Assembly (NCBI GenBank): GCA_000169115.1
Contig: AAVV01000008.1
Span: 1 to 64,000, forward strand
Source of the DNA: a marine gamma proteobacterium HTCC2080
Lineage (GTDB): Bacteria > Pseudomonadota > Gammaproteobacteria > Pseudomonadales > Halieaceae
Reading direction: 5' to 3'
Length of the DNA stretch: 64,000 bases
Positions 1-8,104 of the stretch are shown here, piece after piece; position 1 is the first letter of the stretch, and each line of letters begins with the position of its first letter. Both the position numbers and the translations under genes were made by a program. The notes below the pieces were generated by a model. That model ran no database searches. It was given only the letters and a program-made list of their open reading frames with translations, and had not been told where the DNA came from.

Positions 1-393
1 AAACCAACGATCGGAAAATACCATCACTGCGAAGGAGCCATGGGATACCACCATGGGTAGTGATAGACGGGCCAACGCCCGCAGGGTTGTCAGAGACAAG
101 AATTTCATGCGAGCAAAGTTGCCGGGAACGCCAATGAGGATGGGGGGCGCAAGTATAGGGGCAGCGACTGCAATGGGATACTTATTAACTCAGTCTGCCA
201 CGTTAACAGTGAATATGATCCGAGACATAGGAAAAATAAATGGGCTGTTGTGAGCAGATTTTCTTGCTGAGACTGACGGCTGAACTGGAGAAAGTCGCAA
301 ACCAGCCCCTGATTGCTCTGAAAAGTTGTCGGCGGCGATAATCGTTAAGAGGTTGCAGGAGCAGCTCGAAGCGCACCGCGTCGCTCTTTGAAA
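1..393. other. Left flank without a recognisable gene
   Basis: I see no convincing complete gene here. A 66-codon open frame at 53-253 has no recognisable domain and no clear ribosome site. An open frame without a start codon, 284-391, ends in ...EAHRVAL-stop three bases before the left tRNA-fragment repeat. Its last four codons (GTC GCT CTT TGA) and a few bases after them match the end of the lipoprotein gene at 2815-2832. It may be the decayed tail of a related gene. Function cannot be stated. Confidence 0.4.
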
Positions 394-439
394 ATGGTGG
401 GCCCAGTAGGACTTGAACCTACGACCAATCGATTATGAG
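394..439 (-). repeat. Left att-like repeat: 3' half of a CAU tRNA
   Basis: Read on the minus strand this gives an anticodon loop with CAT, a variable loop, a T-arm with a perfect five-base stem (GTAGG/CCTAC) around TTCAAGT, and an acceptor end TGGGCCCACCA with encoded CCA. The 5' half (D-arm and 5' acceptor strand GGGCCCA) is absent; the match starts at the anticodon loop. A CAU anticodon fits Ile2 or Met tRNA. The pairing partner is at 12503-12548. GGAGA/TCTCC arms around a CTAG centre lie next to it at 446-465. Confidence 0.7.
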
Positions 440-947
440 GAACCTGGAGATTCTAGCTGGTCTCCCGCAAGCGGAAGATTCGTAGGATATTTTTAGGATG
501 TGGATTCCCGATATGACGCAGTCCGAACCTATTCCGAACCTCGGCTGAACTTTAGACCAACACAAATTCAGCAAGTCGAAGATTCATAACAAGATTCTCC
601 AATCGAACACCGAACTGAGGCCGAACCAACCTCGCTGATTGATCCTTACAGGAGCGAATCGGGCGTTGTGATGGAACCTTTTAGCGATTTAATGAAAATC
701 TTCATAGGCAGTCTAAAAGTTAGCTGAAAGCCTATTAGTGTGATGAGGCGGGACGGGTCAATGTCTAAACCTTATAACTCTAAACGGACTCCTCAACCCA
801 CTGCATGACGACCGACTTCAAGGTTCTATGCTTACCAGGCTTAATATTTGGCGGAGACTGCACAGGGGCTGGCGGGGAATGCCAAGCGTAATTATCGGTG
901 CGGCTACAAACTAAGTATGTGAATTAAATAAGAGCATGGAGGTGCGT
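440..947. repeat. Intergenic region with clustered short direct repeats
   Basis: This roughly 500-base stretch next to the left tRNA repeat has no gene. It holds a cluster of short repeats. TCCGAACCT occurs at 522-530 and 533-541, 11 bases apart, and CCGAAC recurs at 610 and 621, again 11 bases apart. GAAGATTC followed by RTA occurs at 474-484 and 578-588. A 22-base unit at 576-597 recurs with two changes at 9014-9035. Helical-turn spacing suggests binding sites for one protein, for example integrase or excisionase arm sites or an operator for the downstream operon; this is inference. The operon promoter must lie in the later part, but I could not pick clear -35/-10 boxes. Confidence 0.45.
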
Positions 948-1574
948 ATGGTTATCCCGCTAATAGTATCGATCAGAAGCCGCAAGTCGTTCTTACATTC
1001 AAGTTCATTTGTCCTGCTCTTTCTTTTTCTCGGCACTAACACGAGCACTGCGCAAATTTCTGAATATCAGGAGTGCTCTGGCGGCTTGGATCTTGAGTCA
1101 TTTGACGAAAACCTTACTGCACAAGAGCGAATTGCAGTGATGGATGCACAGTTCGACGTAGAAATTTCAGACACAGAACGGTGTGATACGTCAAGTGCTG
1201 GCGGTGGAGTTGGAGGTGGCGGTGGAGGTGGCGGTGGAGCAGTAGGTGTTGGGGGAGTTGGCGGCAGTGCTGCGGCATTGAGCCAGTCGGCTGGTAGCTC
1301 TCAAGCGAGTCCAAACTTACTCGAAAGTGGTGGTCGCTCGGTGGCAGTTTCCAGTGATTTAACGCCGGACGCCATCATGGAGCAGGCAAGGAGTGCGGCA
1401 CTCGGTCCGGGAGATCCGGCAGATCCGGGAAGTAACGGTAAAAGTCATGAGTCTTTAGCGAGTGCTGACAATAAAACAGCACTGGCAGAAAGCATTCTGA
1501 AAAAGGCCGAAGAAGAGAAAGACCCAATTATCAAAGCGGCGCTTATGAAGCGCTACGAGGAGCTTACACAATGA
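948..1574 (+). CDS. Secreted Gly-rich protein of unknown function (island operon gene 1)
   Basis: A protein of about 208 residues. The N-terminus has basic residues, a hydrophobic core (VLLFLFLG) and a likely signal-peptidase site after STA, so the mature protein is probably periplasmic. Next comes a short acidic, Cys-containing stretch, then an almost pure Gly linker with Val and Ala (about residues 85-106), a Ser/Pro-rich section, and a charged helical C-terminus rich in Lys and Glu. I recognise no domain. An ATG at 936 is in frame, but GGAGGTG lies at 938-944, inside that longer reading and just upstream of the ATG at 948, so 948 is preferred. The stop overlaps the next start (ATGA), implying translational coupling to the lipoprotein. 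Confidence 0.6.
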   Translation: MVIPLIVSIRSRKSFLHSSSFVLLFLFLGTNTSTAQISEYQECSGGLDLESFDENLTAQERIAVMDAQFDVEISDTERCDTSSAGGGVGGGGGGGGGAVGVGGVGGSAAALSQSAGSSQASPNLLESGGRSVAVSSDLTPDAIMEQARSAALGPGDPADPGSNGKSHESLASADNKTALAESILKKAEEEKDPIIKAALMKRYEELTQ

Positions 1575-2827
1575 TTTATGCCCTGAATTTAATTAAGGCA
1601 AGGCTGTGTGGAAATCTACATGTCATGGTCATCTTATCCATACTCTTGTCGGGCTGCGCCAGCACAGGAGGTGCGGGAGGTAGCATAGGTGCTTCTTCAG
1701 TTGGTCCGAAACAGATTGAAGCAAGCGAAGTCATGGCACATGCGGGCCCTGCGATCTCTAGGCCATTCATGGTTGTGCCAATCTTTGACCCGAACATACC
1801 AGAAGATAAAGCTCGCATTGACAAGCTGTCAATTTGGCCCGAAGTGCGGCGAACAGAGGCCGTGCGGGGTGCTATAACTTTGACGAATAAGCTTGCAGAC
1901 ACCAATCTGTTTAACGGTGTTCGAGTTACACCAGACAGCGATACGAGCGCACACCTGTACACGCTCGGAAAGATCCAAAAGTCTAACGGTCGAGAGCTTG
2001 ATGTGGAGATAGAAGTTATTGGTATCGATGGAAAGAGAGTGTTTGAGAAAAATTACAACTTCACGGTTGACGAATATGACCTTGATGACCCTCGCAAAGG
2101 TAACAATTCAGATTTATATGAAAGCTTTTATGCAGAGATTGCTGCGGATATTGCAGCCAAACTTCAAAAAGCCAAACAGAAGGATTTAGATGAGCTGGCA
2201 AAAGTTGAGGAGTTACGGTACGCCGATTTTTTTGAACCAAATTTTTCCACACAATTCACCACTCAAAATTGGCGTGGCGATACGGTGATTACTTCCTACC
2301 CAAACACTGAAGACCCTATGATGCGACGCATTTCCTCTCTCAAAGTTCAGGATCAGATGTTCGTTGACAATTTACAAACTGATTACCAAGACTTTTATGA
2401 TGCATCGAATGATGCGTACGCGACCTGGCAGCGTGCTGCTTACACTGAAACCAAGGCAGCTAGTGAAGCCAAGACTAAGGCGGCAGTTAAAGGAATAGTG
2501 GGGCTCCTAGCAGTGGCAGGTGCCGTTGCTGCGGGAAATAACGCTGGTTATACGGACTATGGAACACAACTTGGCGCTGTTGTGTTGGCTGTAGGAGGCG
2601 TCGCAGCAATTAAAGGAGCCATGGGCGATTCTAAGCAGGCTAAAGCACATAAGGAAACCCTGTCTGAACTAGGCAAGAGCTTGAACTCTGAAATCGCACC
2701 TAGAGTGATGGAGCTTGAAGATACGGAGATAGAGCTGAAAGGTAGCGCGCAGGAACAATATGCAAGCTGGCGTATGGCTCTTCGAAAAGTGTATGAGCAG
2801 GAGCAAGTTCCTGACGTCGCTCTTTGA
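1571..2827 (+). CDS. Lipoprotein of unknown function (island operon gene 2)
   Basis: A protein of 418 residues with a lipoprotein signal: basic N-region, hydrophobic stretch VMVILSILL and lipobox LSGC with Cys29. The residue after Cys is Ala, with no Asp retention signal, which favours the outer membrane. The first half of the mature protein looks like an alpha/beta domain (MVVPIFDP, then a strand-rich part about residues 100-180). The second half is helical and contains an Ala/Gly-rich hydrophobic pair (about residues 310-360, AVAGAVAAG and GAVVLAVGGVAAIKGAMG) resembling glycine-zipper segments, and then a charged helix. The start overlaps the previous stop. A GAGAGGT ribosome site just after its stop serves the next gene. 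No family is recognised; an envelope scaffold or outer-membrane anchor for the downstream proton-channel complex is a reasonable inference. Confidence 0.65.
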   Translation: MIYALNLIKARLCGNLHVMVILSILLSGCASTGGAGGSIGASSVGPKQIEASEVMAHAGPAISRPFMVVPIFDPNIPEDKARIDKLSIWPEVRRTEAVRGAITLTNKLADTNLFNGVRVTPDSDTSAHLYTLGKIQKSNGRELDVEIEVIGIDGKRVFEKNYNFTVDEYDLDDPRKGNNSDLYESFYAEIAADIAAKLQKAKQKDLDELAKVEELRYADFFEPNFSTQFTTQNWRGDTVITSYPNTEDPMMRRISSLKVQDQMFVDNLQTDYQDFYDASNDAYATWQRAAYTETKAASEAKTKAAVKGIVGLLAVAGAVAAGNNAGYTDYGTQLGAVVLAVGGVAAIKGAMGDSKQAKAHKETLSELGKSLNSEIAPRVMELEDTEIELKGSAQEQYASWRMALRKVYEQEQVPDVAL

Positions 2828-2846
2828 GAATGAGAGGTATTGACCC

Positions 2847-4244
2847 TTGATTGTCCCGTCTAATATTGCCTTGAGCATGGCGGTTTTGCAAAACCGCAAG
2901 CGAACGCAGGTTATCGTCGCTATGATTGCACTGGTGGCCTTAGTTTCGATGGGGAGCGCGCTATTCGTCTACGCCCCCATTACTCCTCTGTCGGAAACTA
3001 CATCGGCAGACGCTCCTAATAAAACTTCGCCCTCATCCCCGCTGACGCCAGCAGAGGAAGAGGTCTTGCAAGTTGAAAAACCTGAGCAGACGCAAACAAG
3101 CGAATATGGTGAGCTCATTGCAACACTCGACCTACTAGAGAACGATAGGGTATACGCGGATTTGGTAAGAAAAATACGCTCAGCGCTTCGAAATAATCAA
3201 CAGCCGACAGGCCAACAGCTGCAGCAACTGAATGTGGCTTTAGCTGGCAAGGTTGTTCAGCTCAATGCAGCGCTGACACAGGCCATCTCTGTTGGCAATG
3301 TCCAACTACTATCAAAATTGGCGGCCTCAAATTTTTTCCAGCAGTATGCGGTTTATAAGCTCCTTGGTTGGAGTTGGCTGTCCGCTTCTGCTTTTGAGAA
3401 ATACAAGGCAGCCGCGAGTGCACTGACAAGAGCGGAAGAGACAGGTGACGACACTAGCGTTGTTGAATCACTCAAGTCCATTCGTGATATTACCGGCTAT
3501 CAGGGTTATAACGACAGAATAAGCTCCCTTGATGAATTGCTCGCCTCTGAGTACGAGGAGGACGTTAAGTCAAGGATGCTTTCTTCTATGGCGGCTGGCG
3601 ACCACGATACAGTGCTCTCAGTAGCAAGAGAAAATTCTGACTTGGTCTCAGGGGACCTCGCGTTGAAAGACCTTCTTCAACAAGCGATTGCTGCCAAAAC
3701 AAAAGCATCCCGCGATGAGTCATTTGTTACTGCCTTGGAGCAGGCTGAAAGTGATGACTGGGAGGCTGCTATTCAAACTGCCAGGAGCATACCTGCCGAG
3801 CTTCGTTTTAACGAGATAGATGAGATTATCAAGACTGGTGAAAGGATTTTAGCCGCCAAGAAGACATTGCGGTCTCTAGCATTAAAACCAGACCGTCTAA
3901 CGGATAGTAATGTAGGGCGTTATGCGCGCAAAAAAATTGAAAGTGTTGCGGACCTTAGGCCTCTTAGTCCATCACTAGATCGGGCTGTTGTTACGTTGTC
4001 TGACCTCTTGGAGGGAGCCTCTGAAACAGTCACCGTAAATATTCTATCGGACAGTCGAGCAACTATATTGATTCCGAGGCTAGGATTCATAGAACCGACC
4101 TTTGAAAAGGCACTTAAGCTGACTCGGTCAGAGTATAAGTTCATAGTTCGGTGTGAGGGTAAGCAAGATATTTTCAAGTATCTTGATCTTAGAGGGGTGT
4201 CATCGACAGACGCTCAGAGCATAAGGCTTACTTGTGAAAGCTGA
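2847..4244 (+). CDS. Membrane-anchored helical protein (island operon gene 3)
   Basis: A protein of 465 residues. A single transmembrane segment near residues 20-44 follows an Arg/Lys-rich start (NRKRTQ), so the rest should be periplasmic. Most of the remainder is predicted-looking amphipathic helix rich in Ala, Leu, Glu and Ser, reminiscent of helical-repeat scaffolds, with a short strand-rich C-terminus ending in Cys. I recognise no named domain. The start is taken as TTG 2847 because GAGAGGT (2832-2838) sits eight bases upstream; ATG 2877 is an alternative that would keep the membrane segment. It overlaps the next gene by 11 bases. Context suggests a periplasmic structural subunit of the same envelope complex. 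Confidence 0.65.
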   Translation: MIVPSNIALSMAVLQNRKRTQVIVAMIALVALVSMGSALFVYAPITPLSETTSADAPNKTSPSSPLTPAEEEVLQVEKPEQTQTSEYGELIATLDLLENDRVYADLVRKIRSALRNNQQPTGQQLQQLNVALAGKVVQLNAALTQAISVGNVQLLSKLAASNFFQQYAVYKLLGWSWLSASAFEKYKAAASALTRAEETGDDTSVVESLKSIRDITGYQGYNDRISSLDELLASEYEEDVKSRMLSSMAAGDHDTVLSVARENSDLVSGDLALKDLLQQAIAAKTKASRDESFVTALEQAESDDWEAAIQTARSIPAELRFNEIDEIIKTGERILAAKKTLRSLALKPDRLTDSNVGRYARKKIESVADLRPLSPSLDRAVVTLSDLLEGASETVTVNILSDSRATILIPRLGFIEPTFEKALKLTRSEYKFIVRCEGKQDIFKYLDLRGVSSTDAQSIRLTCES

Positions 4245-6213
4245 CTTATTAAACCAAATTGAAGTGGCGCAACGCCGGCGTAGACGGCAGATCATAGCTG
4301 CGACGGTTGCAATATTGATCATAGCTGCAGTTGCAATTGCTGCCTTTTCTACAAAGGTCTATCGGGTGGAAAGCTTTCCAAAGATGGCCCCTGCAGAAAA
4401 TGCCCTTACGAAACTACTGGCTGGTTCAGGCATAAAGATTGGTAATCGATTTTTTCTCTTTTCAGATGCCGCCACAATTCAATTTTCTTACCAGGGACAC
4501 ATTTCTGAAGAAAGAATACTGACCGTAGGAGAGACATTAGATAGTCTCAGTATTGAGTTAATCCCCATGCCTAAGCAGCTCTTGTTAAGAACTAAGCCGA
4601 GCGTGGCCGTAACTTGGCTTGTCAACGAAGAGTTCACTGGACGGGAATCCTCGCTCGAAATTGAAGTCACTCCAAATGTTGTTAATTCGATTGAGGCGCT
4701 TGATTTCTTCGGCCGATCGATCACACAGAAAGTACAAGTTGACTGGCAAGAAACGAACTCAGGAGAGGTGACCTTTGATGTAGAAGAATGGTCTATTTCT
4801 GTAACGAGTACTCCCGAGGGTGCGGAAATCCTGGCGGGGGATAAGAAGCTAGGAGTGACGCCAGTTAACTTGGTGCCTGGCTTGCAGCAAGATCGTCTGA
4901 TGATTCGAAAAGATGGTTATGAGACTCAGCAGTTCTTACTTTCGAGTATCAAAGGGAAATCGTTATCGTCGATAAATGTGCCTCTAAAGAAGAGCGTCAG
5001 AGGCCTGCCGGTGGCGTTACAACCGCCCGGTGGAGAGCTTCTTGGGGGCGTGCTCAATACGGAGAAAACTCTGCTTACGCCAGCCCATCCATTGCCACGT
5101 GAAATCACCTACTTAAAGCAAGGCTATGTGGCAGAGACAAAGACCGTGACTCTAGTGACTGAAAAACTGAGTTTTGACTTAAAACCTGCAAATGGAGAGC
5201 TTTTGGTGGCCTCTCCGGTAGGTGGTGAAGTTAAAATTTCGCAGATGGCGGCACAGAAAATTCCTGCTCGCTTAAAGCTGCCCATTGGTGACGCGACAGT
5301 TGCTGTTTCTTCAGACGGTTTTCAGAGTCAACAGATTGACGTCTCGATATTTCAGGATGAAACAACAACCATTTCCCCAGTTTTAGAACCGATCGCTGTT
5401 TATCGTGCTCGCACGGCTAGACCCACAGAGGTAGCACCGCATGAGATTAAGCTGACTAAAATGGTTGGTGAGCCGCTTCAGATCGGGGCTAGCAGGAGTG
5501 TGAAAGGTCAAAGAGCCAACGAAATTTTGCGCGATGTTAAATTCACTCGGCATTTTTATTTTGCGGAGTCTGAAATTTCGGAGGCGCAGTTTGGGGCCTA
5601 TTTGGGAAAGGCCTCCACGTCTAAGCTACCCGTCACTAATATTACTTGGGAGGAGGCTGCAAAGTACTGCAACTACTTGAGCGAAAAGCAAGGTTTAGAC
5701 CCCTTTTACCTGATCCGGAGAGGTCGAGTAGTTGGGTGGAACTCTAAATCGATTGGTTATCGGCTGCCGACCGAGGCTGAATGGGAGTATGTAGCCTCCA
5801 AATATACCAAACGTACGCCAAGAATTTTTGTTTGGGGTGATGCCTTTGAAATACCGCAAAATGGCTTCGGCAACATCGCAGATAAAGAAGCTCAAGGAAA
5901 AGCCAAAAAGTTTATAGCGGATAGGTCTGATGGACACGCGGGGCTAGCCCCTGTAGGTTTTTCTAACCAAGTAGGGAGCATAAGCGATTTATCTGGGAAC
6001 GTCAGCGAATGGGTACACGACTATTACTCAGTTTCATTTCCGACCGAACAACCGTTGGCCGATTACCAGGGACCGACGGCAGGGAGACAGCACTTTATTA
6101 AGGGTTCCAATTACCTATCATCATCATGGACTGAGCTTAGAAGCTCATACCGAGAGCCAATTGATGGGGCGCGGACAGATGTGGGATTTCGAATAGCAAG
6201 GTACATTTTCTAG
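4234..6213 (+). CDS. PEGA-repeat protein with a formylglycine-generating-enzyme-like domain (island operon gene 4)
   Basis: A protein of 659 residues with a GTG start. An Arg-rich N-terminus (RRRRR) and one transmembrane helix (about residues 20-40) place the rest in the periplasm. The middle holds at least three PEGA-type repeats, the first with STPEGAEILAGDKKLG near residues 187-205, the others near 255-315 and 320-385. The last 240 residues are an FGE/SUMF1-like C-type-lectin fold, with YRLPTEAEWEY near 508, GNVSEW near 588 and DVGFRIAR at the end. In true FGE two Cys near the end bind copper and perform catalysis; the equivalent stretch here reads GSNYLSSSWTELRSSYRE with no Cys. It is therefore probably a binding module rather than an oxidase (inference). 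PEGA repeats and this fold suggest wall or ligand contact. Confidence 0.8.
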   Translation: MKADLLNQIEVAQRRRRRQIIAATVAILIIAAVAIAAFSTKVYRVESFPKMAPAENALTKLLAGSGIKIGNRFFLFSDAATIQFSYQGHISEERILTVGETLDSLSIELIPMPKQLLLRTKPSVAVTWLVNEEFTGRESSLEIEVTPNVVNSIEALDFFGRSITQKVQVDWQETNSGEVTFDVEEWSISVTSTPEGAEILAGDKKLGVTPVNLVPGLQQDRLMIRKDGYETQQFLLSSIKGKSLSSINVPLKKSVRGLPVALQPPGGELLGGVLNTEKTLLTPAHPLPREITYLKQGYVAETKTVTLVTEKLSFDLKPANGELLVASPVGGEVKISQMAAQKIPARLKLPIGDATVAVSSDGFQSQQIDVSIFQDETTTISPVLEPIAVYRARTARPTEVAPHEIKLTKMVGEPLQIGASRSVKGQRANEILRDVKFTRHFYFAESEISEAQFGAYLGKASTSKLPVTNITWEEAAKYCNYLSEKQGLDPFYLIRRGRVVGWNSKSIGYRLPTEAEWEYVASKYTKRTPRIFVWGDAFEIPQNGFGNIADKEAQGKAKKFIADRSDGHAGLAPVGFSNQVGSISDLSGNVSEWVHDYYSVSFPTEQPLADYQGPTAGRQHFIKGSNYLSSSWTELRSSYREPIDGARTDVGFRIARYIF

Positions 6214-6339
6214 ATGAATAAAAAACTAATTTTTGTATTTCTTATCTTGCTGATTTTTGGGGGACTTACAGCCAAGATTGCAAGCAGTCGGTCCAATATC
6301 AGTCTCAATGAAAGTGCTCTTTATCCCGAGGATATATAG
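6214..6339 (+). CDS. Small single-span membrane protein, 41 residues (island operon gene 5)
   Basis: This short gene fills the space between the FGE-like and ExbB-like genes exactly. The ATG follows the preceding stop without a gap, and its TAG stop shares its last base with the GTG start of the next gene (taGTG). The product is MNKK followed by one hydrophobic helix (LIFVFLILLIFGGL), then a short polar periplasmic tail ending in PEDI. Charge distribution predicts the N-terminus inside. The perfect junctions on both sides make it a likely real subunit, perhaps an accessory helix of the channel, although sequence alone cannot prove translation. Confidence 0.6.
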   Translation: MNKKLIFVFLILLIFGGLTAKIASSRSNISLNESALYPEDI

Positions 6340-7091
6340 TGAACCGAAACTTACTGGATGTACTGCTTTTTTCTGTGGCCGTAGTGGTTGTTCAGCTGAT
6401 TTACACCATTTGGATTGACCCTGCCGCAGCAGCCCTCACATCGGACAGTGAGAATCTTGACGGTCGAAACTTCTACGTTATCGTCAAAGATACCGAGCAG
6501 AAAATTTGCTTTATGTTGCTGTTATGGGCGATTGCATTAGTTGTGCGGGAGTTTATTACTCTGGAAAGTCATGCCTATATCTTCAAGGTCGATCTGTTCG
6601 AGGATGAGGACATGGATCGCCAAGCTAGCTCCTCTCTCTTATCCTCAATAGAAAAGTTACCCCTCGAAATAAAATCGACACCTTTAGTATCCGTTATCAG
6701 CGCAGCTCTGAGACGCTTTGCGTTAACGGGCGATGTTCATAGCTCGGCGGGTGCTATTGAGCCAGCATTGGACGCGCTTGCCGTTCAAAATGACGGTCGG
6801 CTGACTATCTTGCGGTACATCACTTGGGCGATTCCATCGATTGGCTTCATCGGTACGGTTAGAGGGATAGGTCAAGCCATGTCACAAGCTGAATTGGCTG
6901 TTGACGGTAATATCGGCCCGATGACTAGTAGTCTCGGGGTAGCATTTAACTCCACTTTTGTCGCCCTTCTGATCAGTGTCTTTATCATGTTCGCGGTATC
7001 CATGCTCCAACGCAGGCAGGATGAACAACTGGTGAACATTCAGCAATACGTAGAGGATTACATCATCAAACGAGTTGTACTGGCAGACTAA
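6339..7091 (+). CDS. MotA/TolQ/ExbB-family proton-channel protein (island operon gene 6)
   Basis: A protein of 250 residues with a GTG start coupled to the small upstream gene. It has four hydrophobic segments: two near the N-terminus (about 8-24 and 55-70), then the signature pair, with IPSIGFIGTVRGIG near 163-176 and an FNSTFVALLISVFIM helix near 203-220. In ExbB and TolQ these two helices line the proton path, and a Thr in each (GTVxG and the next helix) is conserved; both are present here. These proteins form pentamers around a dimer of ExbD/TolR or MotB. The expected dimer partner is supplied by the two following genes, which carry an ExbD-like helix. A plasma-membrane motor or energiser is therefore the best reading; the family call is firm, the task is unknown. 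Confidence 0.88.
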   Translation: MNRNLLDVLLFSVAVVVVQLIYTIWIDPAAAALTSDSENLDGRNFYVIVKDTEQKICFMLLLWAIALVVREFITLESHAYIFKVDLFEDEDMDRQASSSLLSSIEKLPLEIKSTPLVSVISAALRRFALTGDVHSSAGAIEPALDALAVQNDGRLTILRYITWAIPSIGFIGTVRGIGQAMSQAELAVDGNIGPMTSSLGVAFNSTFVALLISVFIMFAVSMLQRRQDEQLVNIQQYVEDYIIKRVVLAD

Positions 7092-7093
7092 TA

Positions 7094-8104
7094 ATGAGAC
7101 CCAAGCGCAAGTCCATGGGCGGAGGCGCAGTTGCCTTTATCGACGTGATGGCCTGTGGCTTAGGGGCTGTGGTTCTTTTGCTGGTTATTGTTGACTTCAA
7201 CATAGTTGAAATTATCACTCCGCGCGTAGAGCCGACACCGGTGCGTGCGACAGAGCTTCCTCAGCCCTCGATGACTGAGTTGCAAGCCAGACTGGAATTG
7301 CTCCAGAGCAAAAATGTGGTCCTTGCGGATTCCGTAGCAAATCTAACCGCAGCGGTGCTTGAGCAAAAGATAACCGGAGATGCTTTGAGGGTATCTGTAG
7401 AAAAGCCCGAATCCCCGCCGGTAACAGACCCGATCTCTAATAAGTCAGGGCAGCTCATTGGGCTAAAGGTTAACGGTAGGTCTATCGTAATTCTTCTCGA
7501 TAAAAGTGGCTCGATGTACTCAGATATATTGGCCGAAAACGTTCTTTACGCGGTCGCGCCCAGCAAAATGAAAAGTGATCAATCCGCCAAATGGGCGCAA
7601 GGCAAGCGCATAGCGCAGTGGATTGTTGATGTGGCGCCTGAAAACGCCAACCTTAAACTGGCAACGTTTGCTGAGTCCGTCAGTGAGGTTTCGAACGGAT
7701 GGCAGAAGAAAGCCAGCCTTGGTGCTTCAGCAGCTTCATCATTAGATAAAATAGTGCCTCAAAGCGGTACGGATCTTCATTCGACATTTGCCTGGCTTAC
7801 TAAAAATGCCGTTCGTAACGCACAAGTGTTTTTGATCACCGATGGTTTGCCGACGAAGATTTCGAGTCAAGGGTTTGTCTCACGTATGTTCTCGACATGT
7901 GCGAGAGATCCGAAGGGTTTTGTTGGCGGTCAGTGTCGACAGCAGATTTTCACAAAGAGCGCCGCCCTATTAGCAAGTGCTGACGTTGAGCTTAATGTGA
8001 TTCTTTTGCCATCGGAGGGCGACCCACTGGCGGCTCCTCAATATTGGGCGCTCGCTAAAAGTAAAGGTGGTTTGCTGTTTTCTCCGGAACTTAACTGGCC
8101 ATGA
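7094..8104 (+). CDS. ExbD/TolR-type membrane helix fused to a von Willebrand A domain, intact MIDAS (island operon gene 7)
   Basis: A protein of 336 residues. After a basic tail (MRPKRK) comes a helix starting FIDVM (residues 15-19, Asp17), the same motif that holds the proton-relay Asp of ExbD and TolR (FIDVM in E. coli ExbD). A Pro-rich linker and a coiled-coil-like stretch (about 60-95) follow. From about residue 128 there is a vWA domain with a full metal-ion-dependent adhesion site: DKSGS at 136-140, Thr226 in GTDL and Asp250 in ITDG. Two Cys in the late part (CARDPKGFVGGQC) may form a disulphide. Topology puts the vWA domain in the periplasm. The gene starts two bases after the ExbB-like stop and overlaps the next start (ATGA). 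The domains are clear; the joint function is inference. Confidence 0.85.
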   Translation: MRPKRKSMGGGAVAFIDVMACGLGAVVLLLVIVDFNIVEIITPRVEPTPVRATELPQPSMTELQARLELLQSKNVVLADSVANLTAAVLEQKITGDALRVSVEKPESPPVTDPISNKSGQLIGLKVNGRSIVILLDKSGSMYSDILAENVLYAVAPSKMKSDQSAKWAQGKRIAQWIVDVAPENANLKLATFAESVSEVSNGWQKKASLGASAASSLDKIVPQSGTDLHSTFAWLTKNAVRNAQVFLITDGLPTKISSQGFVSRMFSTCARDPKGFVGGQCRQQIFTKSAALLASADVELNVILLPSEGDPLAAPQYWALAKSKGGLLFSPELNWP

